From positions 1 to 64,000 of the forward strand of contig JAFAEQ010000053.1 in the NCBI GenBank assembly GCA_023423935.1: a stretch of DNA of 64,000 bases, read 5' to 3'. The notes under the pieces are model-generated. The model did not search any database, was not told the DNA's origin, and saw nothing but the letters and a program-made list of their open reading frames with translations. The DNA comes from Pseudomonadota bacterium (GTDB lineage: Bacteria; Pseudomonadota; Gammaproteobacteria; Steroidobacterales; Steroidobacteraceae). Each line of letters begins with the position of its first letter. Within the stretch, counting starts at the first letter, position 1. Position numbers and translations under genes: made by a program. This document shows positions 17,581-25,061 of the stretch, in pieces.

Positions 17581-19773
17581 GTGAAGCTCATCTCCCTGCT
17601 CTCCAGGCTCTTGCTTGCATGCGCCGTACTGACTGCCCTCTCCGGCTGCGATTCCAGTTCTTCACGGACGGGCTCGACAACGCCGATTCCTCCGCCAGCT
17701 CCTGAGCCGGCCACTCCGAATATCCTGTTCGTCATCATGGACGACGTCGGCGTGGACCAGATGCCCTCGATGGGATACGGCGGTCTGATCGCGCCTGAAA
17801 TGCCCAGCATCGACGCCATCGCCGATGGCGGCATCCGCTTTCGCAACACATGGTCCATGCCCGAGTGTTCTCCGGGCCGATCAGCGTTGATGACCGGCCG
17901 TTATCCGATGCGCAACAACATCAACCAGGCCATCGGACCCAACGACCTGGCGAATTCGCAGATCGATCCATGGGAAATGACCGTCTCCAAGGTGCTTGCC
18001 ACCGCCGGCTATACCAGCGGCATGTTCGGTAAATTTCATCTGGCTGGGCCAGAGCACAACGAAGCCGGCAACGGCACACCGAAGCAGTTGGGCTGGGATC
18101 ACTTTTACGGTTGGACCGGCGGCTTGCCCGGCTCGATCGACACCACTGCGGGCGGCGTGGCACCCGCGGGCACTTACTCCTGCGGCTTCGTGCCTGACGA
18201 AACCCGAGCCAATGGCGCCTACTCCGGCGCCTGCTACGTACCGACCTCTGGTGGCGCGAGCTGCGAGGTCATCGCCGGCGCAAACGCTGCAGGCGATTCC
18301 GCCGGACTGCAGTGTTTGACTCGCGGCGGTGTTCTGAACCCGGGGGCAGTCTGCGAAGCTTCACCGCCGCCCGGTTTGATCTTCAATCGACAGAACGCGC
18401 ACTACGTCTCGCCACTGGTTGTAAACAGCAACGGCGCAGTAGAGGAAGCGGACCTGCTCGATGCGCGAGGTCGTGGCTATCGCTCGACCATCGAAGTGAA
18501 CGCCGCCATCGATTGGATCAAGCGTCAGTCCGCCTCGAACAAACCGTGGATGGCCACCGTGAGTTTCAGTTCGGCCCACACACCGCTGCAACATCCGCCG
18601 GGAAATCTTGTGCCCTCCGGGCTGAACCGACGACTGAGCGATGACTGCACCGATCCAGTCAACCAACGCCTGATCTCGGACGCGATGATCGAAGCCATGG
18701 ACACCGAACTGGGTCGCCTGCTGGTGGAAACCAACATCGCCACACGTAAAGACGACGGCAGCCTCATCTACGATCCGGCCGCCACCGACACGATGGTGGT
18801 CGTGGTCGGCGACAACGGTTCCTTCGGCACCCTGGTCAAGGCGCCATTCGATCCGAGTCGCGCGAAGGGCACCGCTTATCAGACTGGCGTCTGGGTACCC
18901 CTGATCGTCGCGGGCCCATTGGTCGCCGATCCCAACCGCGATGTAGAACACATGGTCAACGCCACCGACGTGTTCCGACTGTTCAGCGAGATCGCCGAGA
19001 TCGATGTGGCTCAAGCGGTGCCGAGAGGTGTGGACGCGGCGCCGATGATGCCGTATCTGACCAACCCGGCGCAGACGAGCATCCGCGATATCAACTTCAC
19101 TCAAGGCGGCCTGAACATTCAAGCCAACGGTGGTCGCAACGGCCCGTGCGTGTTCTTCGGCAACTCCTGCTCACACACTCCGGTGAGCAAGAACGTATGC
19201 GAAGACAACGGCGGCACGTGGTGGGGGGTCGCGCCCTACGCACCGTCGGTTCTGAAACCGAACCTGGAGCAATGCTGGCAAGTGAACCAAGCCATCTACG
19301 CTCACGACCCCGTCAACTACAGCACCAATCGGATCGCGATGGGCGCCACTCACTATCAGGCGGTGCGCAACGAGCACTACAAGCTGGTCGTCAACAGAGC
19401 GCTGGACTACAACATCGCAACCGACAGCGGCGAGGAAGTGGTCACCGAGGAGCTCTACCGCATCGACCAGGACAGGATCGCGCCTCAGCTGGACCGCGCA
19501 GGACGCAATCTTCTGGCAGGCGTTCTCACGACAGACGAGCAAGCCAACTACGACAACCTCAAGACCCAGTTGAATAGTCTTCTCGCCTCGCAGATTGCGT
19601 GTCCTGGCGATGGTGACGGCAACGGCGTGGTTGACGAGAAGGACGTGAGCAACTACACGGCGATCAATGCCTCGTGGGGATTGTCGAGCGCCTACGACTT
19701 CAACTTCGATGGCGTGACCGACGCGCAGGATCTTCAGATCATCAACGACAACATGGGGGCATGCCCGCGGTAA
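17581..19773 (+). CDS. Sulfatase lipoprotein with dockerin-like tail
   Basis: I place the start at the GTG at 17581, preceded by GAAGAAGGA at good spacing; this gives 730 residues with a lipobox LSGC (Cys23). The sulfatase core begins NILFVIMDDVG (metal-binding Asp54 and Asp55). The active-site signature is CSPGR, with Cys96 the residue converted to formylglycine by a formylglycine-generating enzyme. Later motifs GKFHL, SSAHTPLQH and GDNG complete the site. The last 60 residues hold two calcium-loop motifs (DGDGNGVVDEKD and DFNFDGVTDAQD), an EF-hand/dockerin-type module. It hydrolyses sulfate esters at the cell surface or in the periplasm; substrate unknown. The tail is duplicated at 21675-21862. 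Confidence 0.9.
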   Translation: MKLISLLSRLLLACAVLTALSGCDSSSSRTGSTTPIPPPAPEPATPNILFVIMDDVGVDQMPSMGYGGLIAPEMPSIDAIADGGIRFRNTWSMPECSPGRSALMTGRYPMRNNINQAIGPNDLANSQIDPWEMTVSKVLATAGYTSGMFGKFHLAGPEHNEAGNGTPKQLGWDHFYGWTGGLPGSIDTTAGGVAPAGTYSCGFVPDETRANGAYSGACYVPTSGGASCEVIAGANAAGDSAGLQCLTRGGVLNPGAVCEASPPPGLIFNRQNAHYVSPLVVNSNGAVEEADLLDARGRGYRSTIEVNAAIDWIKRQSASNKPWMATVSFSSAHTPLQHPPGNLVPSGLNRRLSDDCTDPVNQRLISDAMIEAMDTELGRLLVETNIATRKDDGSLIYDPAATDTMVVVVGDNGSFGTLVKAPFDPSRAKGTAYQTGVWVPLIVAGPLVADPNRDVEHMVNATDVFRLFSEIAEIDVAQAVPRGVDAAPMMPYLTNPAQTSIRDINFTQGGLNIQANGGRNGPCVFFGNSCSHTPVSKNVCEDNGGTWWGVAPYAPSVLKPNLEQCWQVNQAIYAHDPVNYSTNRIAMGATHYQAVRNEHYKLVVNRALDYNIATDSGEEVVTEELYRIDQDRIAPQLDRAGRNLLAGVLTTDEQANYDNLKTQLNSLLASQIACPGDGDGNGVVDEKDVSNYTAINASWGLSSAYDFNFDGVTDAQDLQIINDNMGACPR

Positions 19774-19799
19774 GCGGTCTCGGGTGACACGCCGGGAAA

Positions 19800-19870
19800 C
19801 CGGGAAAGAACGAATTGAGAGGATAAGAGGATGCAACGTCATCCCGCTTTCCCGGCCCGGCACTGTTGAT
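19800..19870. repeat. 71-bp dispersed repeat, copy 1
   Basis: The segment from CCGGGAAAGAACGAATTG to CGGCCCGGCACTGTTGAT recurs almost unchanged at 37436-37506 (one base differs, A for G). Its arms CGGGAAAG and CTTTCCCG can pair. It sits 26 bp behind the sulfatase stop, so it may act as a transcript-end hairpin. The remainder of 19774-20241 shows no gene. Confidence 0.75.
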
Positions 19871-20241
19871 CTGTTCGCGATCGATACGCTGCTCCCCGTT
19901 CTCGGAGAGCACCCGTGACCTGCCCGCGTAAGACACTCGTCTGTCTTCAAGACACGCCCTACTACCGGTAGAAGCGTGCTCCTGCGTTTCTACCGCTTCC
20001 GCCATCCATGGCGGTTACATGTCATCGCCCAATGCGTTCGCCGCGCATGGCTCTGGAGCGTCGATGAGTACGCCGGACACGACTACTCTCATCGCAAAGC
20101 TTTGGGCGCTCGATCGATTGATGTGAAATCGACGCGTGTCCCAGTGTGTCGCCCCCAGTGTGTCGCCATCCAGATTACTCTATATCGGAGTTGCGCCGAT
20201 TCAGAGCCCGCCTTATGCTGAGTCCATCGCCAGATGAGCCG

Positions 20242-20607
20242 ATGGGCCGCTCGATGACCTCAGACGACAGACAGTTCTTCAAGGAGCTCGGCGCGCGCGT
20301 CGCGCAGCTTCGCAAGCAGGCCGGCTTGAGCCAGCAGTCAGTCGCCGATGAGCTCGGCATCGCACAACAGACGCTCGCGCACTACGAAGTTGGGCGCCTA
20401 CGCATGCCGGTTTCGTTATTGCCCAAGCTCGCACAGCTTTTCGGCGTCCCCGGTGATGAGCTGATCGGACTGACCGGAACCAGCGCCGGCAAGCGCGGAC
20501 CGACGCCGAAGCTGCAACAACAGATAGAGCGCTTACACCGATTGCCCAAGGCCAAGCAGAAGCTCGTCATGCAAATGCTCGAAGGCGTGCTGACGCAGAA
20601 CCGCTAG
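20242..20607 (+). CDS. XRE-family transcriptional regulator
   Basis: A product of about 121 residues from the ATG at 20242; ATG at 20215 or 20254 is also possible and no ribosome site decides. The helix-turn-helix covers LGARVAQLRKQAGLSQQSVA through the recognition helix QQTLAHYEVG, followed by the family-typical MPVSLLPKLAQLFGV. The C-terminal helix probably dimerises. It lies 13 bases before a small antitoxin-like gene, so it may be the regulator of that module. Confidence 0.8.
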   Translation: MGRSMTSDDRQFFKELGARVAQLRKQAGLSQQSVADELGIAQQTLAHYEVGRLRMPVSLLPKLAQLFGVPGDELIGLTGTSAGKRGPTPKLQQQIERLHRLPKAKQKLVMQMLEGVLTQNR

Positions 20608-20620
20608 AGGGATTTCCGCC

Positions 20621-20866
20621 ATGAACGCACGTAGCGATGACACACTGATCGAGAAGCTCAAGAGCCTGCCGCCGCATCAGCGCGCGGAGGTCGAGGATTT
20701 TGTGGATTTCTTGAAGACGCGCGAGGAGCGTGCCCGCGATGAGGCCGCGCAGCGTCTCGGCAAGGCGTTCGAGAAGCTCGATGCGTTGAACCTGCCGCCA
20801 CTCACCGAAGAGGAAGTACAGGCCGAGATCGAGGCGGCGCGCCGCGAGCGCGCTCAACGCCGTTAG
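20621..20866 (+). CDS. Small antitoxin-like protein (DUF2281-like)
   Basis: An 81-residue, highly charged helical protein. The opening LIEKLKSLPPHQRAEVEDFV followed by DFLKTR matches the short DUF2281-like antitoxin pattern, and the tail TEEEVQAEIEAARRER is a typical free antitoxin end that wraps a PIN toxin. It is followed after 37 bases by a PIN-domain gene on the same strand. Confidence 0.75.
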   Translation: MNARSDDTLIEKLKSLPPHQRAEVEDFVDFLKTREERARDEAAQRLGKAFEKLDALNLPPLTEEEVQAEIEAARRERAQRR

Positions 20867-20903
20867 TCCAGCAACCCCACCGCGAGTTGCCTACTGCCTG
20901 CGG

Positions 20904-21326
20904 ATGCGCATCGTCACTGATACCAACACGGTCTTGTCCGGCCTGCTCTGGGGTGGGCCGCCGCGCCGCCTCATCGATCTGGCTCGCGCACGTACCGTGT
21001 CGCTGTACACCAGCCTGATCCTGCTCGCCGAACTCGCCGAGGTCATCGCGCGTGACAAGTTCGCGCACCGCATCCAACTCGCGGGCCTATCCGCCGCCGA
21101 GCACGTCCAGGAATACCGCCGGCTCGCTCACCTGGTCGAGTCGCAACCGCTGTCGGCACCGGCCAGCCGCGACCCCGACGATGATCACGTGCTCGCCTGC
21201 GCACTCGCCGCGCGCGCCGATCTCATCGTCACGCGCGATCTCGATCTGCTCGACCTGGGTACGTATCAAGGCATTCCGATTCTCGCGGCCGCTAATGCCG
21301 TGCGCCGCATCGAGACGCCGCGATAG
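20904..21326 (+). CDS. PIN-domain toxin (putative endoribonuclease)
   Basis: A 140-residue PIN-family protein. The first strand carries the metal-binding aspartate in IVTDTNTVLSGLLW (Asp6, with Asn8 following), a mid-chain acidic residue is in LLAELAEVI, and the C-terminal cluster is DPDDDHVLACALAARAD and VTRDLDLL. This is the pattern of the "putative toxin component, PIN family" group, which cleaves RNA with Mg2+ or Mn2+. It is paired with the antitoxin-like gene just upstream. Confidence 0.85.
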   Translation: MRIVTDTNTVLSGLLWGGPPRRLIDLARARTVSLYTSLILLAELAEVIARDKFAHRIQLAGLSAAEHVQEYRRLAHLVESQPLSAPASRDPDDDHVLACALAARADLIVTRDLDLLDLGTYQGIPILAAANAVRRIETPR

Positions 21327-21450
21327 ACCAACCGCCAGTAACGATCCGAAGCTTCCGCTCATCACCAGGCGTCTTCATATCGATCCCAGTGCCTGGCCAG
21401 CCGCGATGAGCGATGGATCAACCCCAAAGGCGACAATCGCTGGAGCACGT

Positions 21451-21594
21451 ATGCCACGCACGCGAAGGATCGCACTTGCCCACTATCCACATCACATCGT
21501 TCAACGCGGACACAACCGCAAGAATGTGTTTCGCACCGAGAAGGATCGAATCGCATATCTCGACACACTCAGAGCGTTTCGAGAAAAGTTGTAG
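21451..21594 (+). pseudogene. Truncated REP-associated tyrosine transposase (RAYT)
   Basis: Only 47 codons remain. MPRTRRIALAHYPHHIVQRG followed by HNRKNVF and DRIAYLDTLR is the N-terminus of an IS200-like/RAYT transposase, with the HxH-type metal site absent because the gene stops at TAG 21592-21594. A palindromic REP-like element begins 12 bases downstream, as expected for a RAYT locus. Non-functional. Confidence 0.75.
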
Positions 21595-21605
21595 CTGCAC
21601 GTCTC

Positions 21606-21666
21606 GGTACCGGACTTGGATCTTTGGATTCTTTGATCGCCAAAGTCCAATAGTCCAAGTCCGGCA
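21606..21666. repeat. Palindromic REP-like element, copy 2 (next to RAYT)
   Basis: GGTACCGGACTTGGATC at the left pairs with AGTCCAAGTCCGGCAC at the right, around a loop CTTTGATCGCC. Directly downstream of the RAYT remnant and upstream of the orphan sulfatase tail. Members at 38382, 45831 and 46094 share the core TCCAATAGTCCAAGTCC or a one-base variant. Confidence 0.75.
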
Positions 21667-21674
21667 CGGATGCT

Positions 21675-21862
21675 TCCCGCAGATTGCATGTCCTGGCGAT
21701 GGCGATGGCAACGGCGTGGTTGACGCGCAGGACGTGGCCAACTACACGGCGATCAATGCCTCGTGGGGTTTGTCGAGCGCCTACGACTTCAACTTCGATG
21801 GCGTGACCGACACGCAGGATCTTCAGATCATCAACGACAACATGGGGGCATGCCCGCGATAA
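21675..21862 (+). pseudogene. Orphan copy of the sulfatase dockerin-like tail
   Basis: Starting with CGCAGATTGC, this stretch repeats the last 58 or so codons of the sulfatase at about 19591-19773 with only scattered substitutions, and ends at the same stop. The two calcium loops are intact (DGDGNGVVDAQD, DFNFDGVTDTQD). No sulfatase body precedes it; instead there is the palindrome and the RAYT fragment. It is the 3' end of a lost or displaced paralogue. Confidence 0.85.
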
Positions 21863-22004
21863 GCGGTCGTCCGCGCGGCGGCCCTTCAACGTTGAAGGGC
21901 CGCGTTCCAAACTTGTCTCTGACGCGTTGATTCTCAGAGCGGGCGCTATCGGCACCGGCAGCTGCGCACCACAAGGCATCTCTTTGAGCGCCGCTACAAG
22001 GCGT

Positions 22005-22148
22005 TAGCTCTTCACCCGGCTTGACACTTCCCGGATCTCGGGCCATGCGCGTTCGATGCGTGAGTAAACGCCGGGATCTTAAACGTTAAGAGAGAGGATT
22101 TGAGGGGTGTACCGGAGAGTCGCGACTGGTTCGTCTGCTATGGCCTGG
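22005..22148 (-). pseudogene. Leftover promoter and first codons of a fifth sigma gene
   Basis: Minus-strand 22046-22005 encodes MARDPGSVKPGEEL, nearly identical to the first 14 residues of the ECF sigma factor at 29705, and the upstream DNA to about 22148 matches the leader of that gene (29706-29807) closely. After EEL the reading is unrelated. This is the 5' end of a former cassette, cut at codon 14. The rest of 21863-22469 contains no other gene; a GC-rich hairpin TTCCGCCG...CGGCGGAA lies at about 22337-22362. Confidence 0.8.
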
Positions 22149-22469
22149 CTCTGACGCAGCTGCCGGGGAACGGGCCAGAAACTGGCCTTGGCCAATTAAA
22201 TGCCGAAGATGGTAGCGAGATGAGGCGCTCCGGTTCGAACCATTCTGGTCGCGCCCGTGACGTTGAAGCAAAGGCCGCCGCCGGCCGCAAAGCCGGCAGC
22301 AGTGAACCTTCAAACAACTAGCCATCATTGACGGTGGATTCCGCCGGTTCCGCTGCGGCGGAACTATAAGTGTCGGACATTTTCTTCTGTGGACTCCATC
22401 ACTTGTTGGCTCGCGCGTATAGCAGGCTATCCTCGTTGATCTGAAAGCATGCGGGTAAACGTGACTCTC

Positions 22470-24929
22470 TTATCGTGTCTGCATCAAACGGCTTCCCAGC
22501 CACTCGATGACGCGTTTGCGATAATCCGGATGGTCCACCAGGTCATAGTGCGATCGGTCGTCATAGGCAATATAGGTCACAGTCTTCCCGAGTCGCGACA
22601 GCCCCACATACATTTCCAACGACTGCCCTACGGGAACAGTGGTATCAGCCTTGCCGTGCACTAACAACAAAGGCGTCTGCACGTCTTTAAGGTGCAACAC
22701 AGGGGACTCTTGCATGTATAGATGCGGTGCTTCTTCGATGGACTTATTCAGCTCAGTCTGCCCGCCGCCCAATGCCCATGGGCTTGGCCAAAAGCTGCTG
22801 CTAATCATGTCCGAGATGCCTGCTGCGCTCACGGCAGCTTTGAACCGATGCATGCGAGTAATCACGCAGTTCACGGCCCACCCACCGAAGCTAACCCCGA
22901 ATATCCCCGCACGTGATGCATCTATAAGCCCAGTTTCCGCAGCGCCGTCCAGAGCACGCCCAACTTCTAAAGATACATCCTCACAGGCGCCTCCGCCTGG
23001 CTCTATGGCTATATTTGGAACGAGGATCGCATAGCCGGAACTAAGCATTTCGTTGAGTGGTTGGTAAATTTCCCGGTTAATAAACTTGGCAAGGTTCGTG
23101 CGTTCAACAGGTTTTGCCTCGCGACGTGGATAGATCTGCATAATTACGGGAAGCTTCGTCGGCGCTTCCGGCCAAGTTTGTCTTGGCGGTAGATGAAGCA
23201 GCGCCTGCCGTTCAGTGCCATCTGATCGTTTCCACGACACGATCCGGCGCTCGCTTGTACCCCGGCCTTTAAACTCATGGTTCACCCGCGTGACCTGCCG
23301 TACCGAGCGTGCTCGAACATCCAAAACGAACACTTCAGGTGGACTCTCGGCATTTTCGCTGACAAACGCCACCGCGGGCTGCCGACTAGCAGGCGCCCTC
23401 AAGGTCATCGGAACTCCCGCACCGCTGAACTTGAGTAGTTGTCTGGCGCGAGCATGTTCTGTATCCATTGCCACAAAGCCTATGTCTCCATCGCCATACT
23501 TCACCGAAAGTACGATCTCGTTCGGGTTCGCCCCAGAAGGAGTTGCAACGCCGTCCCGGTATAAAACGTCGACGACGCCAAAATCCGTTTGCGACGTCAC
23601 GAGCTGCGCGGCACCATCCTGCACAGCAATCCTCCAAACTTCCTTGCCGCGCTCGCCAGAGCGCATCGCCAACAACCAGCGGCCATCGCGGCTCCAGATT
23701 GGTGGACTGTAGGTCTGCCCGAACTTACCTGCATAGTCATACCACCGAGCTGCAATGTTGGCAGGATCCGCGGTGCCGCGATCCTGCGGCTGTACGGGCG
23801 CACGAAACCCTCGGGTCAGATTGCGCATCTCACCACTGGTCACGTCAAGGACGAAGACGTCCCCCTCCGCTAATGCGCCTTGTTCGGCAAACGCGATGCG
23901 GTTCGAATCTGGGCTCCAGGCAGCAATCCCGTAAGCGAACTGCCGGACTCGAGCGAGCGTCGGCTGAACAACCAAACCGTTCCAGTTATGGACGATTCCT
24001 CGCTCTGCGACCGACGGAGGGTTATCGATGCCAGGCAATATGACTTCCGCAACATTGAGGACATAGAAGTCCAGATAGGCCTGTCTAACGTTCGACACGA
24101 GATCACCGGCAGAGATCGTGAGCAGCTTCCGACCGTCCGGCGAAAGAAAGATCCTGTTAGCGTGAGCACCGGTGAGAATGTTAGTGGCCACCCCACTCTC
24201 TAGATCAGCAGCAACAACATCCGCCAAAGGCACGATGGCCCGAGCCTTAGCACTCGTATCCAACATGGCATTGGCTGGCGATACGCGGACTGTGATCCCG
24301 CCATTCTCCGGATCCTCGAAGAGCAACTGTCGTTGCTCCCTGAACTCAGTGCCACCCGAGCCATCTCTAGCCTTCCCATACACCCAAGGTGCCTTCTTTC
24401 TCAGTGCCTCATTCTCTGCGAGGTAATAGACACTCCTGCCATCGGGTGCCCACTGAAGTTCGTAAGCTCCGCAGGTGTTCGAACAAGCTACTCGGGAAGA
24501 GAAGACGCTGTGGCCACCGGTCCGTCGGTCCCAAACATGCAAAGACCTCCGCTCGTCACTCGAAGCCAAGTAAGCCAACTTCATACCGTCCACAGACCAC
24601 CGCGGACGGACAAACTCAGGTTCTATGTCACCCTCGCTCCCACTGGACACCTGACCTGGCAGCTGCGTGCTCTTTCCGGAAGCCAGATCTTCAACCCAAA
24701 TCGCCGCTGGCCCGTTGTTCGTGGGAGTCACGACAAAAGCGACTGCTGAGCCATCCGGGGCGATATCGAGCGGCGGGCTCTGATACCGAGGAAAGTCATT
24801 GAGTATCGGCGCGGATTTCGCATTACCAGACTTAACGGCGTGAGATTCGCCCGGAGACTCAGCGACTGCAATTATCGAAACGTGCACAATTGCAACCAGC
24901 GCCCCAGCTCTTCGCAATACGCTCTTCAT
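22470..24929 (-). CDS. Secreted S9 prolyl-oligopeptidase-like peptidase (cassette A)
   Basis: I start at ATG 24929, which gives 819 residues with a signal peptide (hydrophobic about 9-27); the longer frame adds a cysteine-rich stretch with no leader. A beta-propeller of PD40-like repeats (SPDGRKLL, SPDSNRIAF, SRDGRWLL) fills about 50-520, and the alpha/beta hydrolase domain follows. The triad is Ser680 in GVSFGG, Asp762 in GKADTT and His794 in DRSHYD. It cleaves short peptides, usually near proline, in the periplasm. It lies 132 bases behind its receptor and is the last gene of the cassette. Confidence 0.9.
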   Translation of the reverse strand: MKSVLRRAGALVAIVHVSIIAVAESPGESHAVKSGNAKSAPILNDFPRYQSPPLDIAPDGSAVAFVVTPTNNGPAAIWVEDLASGKSTQLPGQVSSGSEGDIEPEFVRPRWSVDGMKLAYLASSDERRSLHVWDRRTGGHSVFSSRVACSNTCGAYELQWAPDGRSVYYLAENEALRKKAPWVYGKARDGSGGTEFREQRQLLFEDPENGGITVRVSPANAMLDTSAKARAIVPLADVVAADLESGVATNILTGAHANRIFLSPDGRKLLTISAGDLVSNVRQAYLDFYVLNVAEVILPGIDNPPSVAERGIVHNWNGLVVQPTLARVRQFAYGIAAWSPDSNRIAFAEQGALAEGDVFVLDVTSGEMRNLTRGFRAPVQPQDRGTADPANIAARWYDYAGKFGQTYSPPIWSRDGRWLLAMRSGERGKEVWRIAVQDGAAQLVTSQTDFGVVDVLYRDGVATPSGANPNEIVLSVKYGDGDIGFVAMDTEHARARQLLKFSGAGVPMTLRAPASRQPAVAFVSENAESPPEVFVLDVRARSVRQVTRVNHEFKGRGTSERRIVSWKRSDGTERQALLHLPPRQTWPEAPTKLPVIMQIYPRREAKPVERTNLAKFINREIYQPLNEMLSSGYAILVPNIAIEPGGGACEDVSLEVGRALDGAAETGLIDASRAGIFGVSFGGWAVNCVITRMHRFKAAVSAAGISDMISSSFWPSPWALGGGQTELNKSIEEAPHLYMQESPVLHLKDVQTPLLLVHGKADTTVPVGQSLEMYVGLSRLGKTVTYIAYDDRSHYDLVDHPDYRKRVIEWLGSRLMQTR

Positions 24930-25061
24930 TTGTTTTTCATCATAGTTTTCGGAGCACCAGCACACGCAGCTGCAGCGCAATGAGCATCACTAGCTACCCT
25001 GGAAAGAACATGCCCGGTGGGGCATAGCAGGCTTATCGCGGTTATCGGTCGCCGCGCCCCA

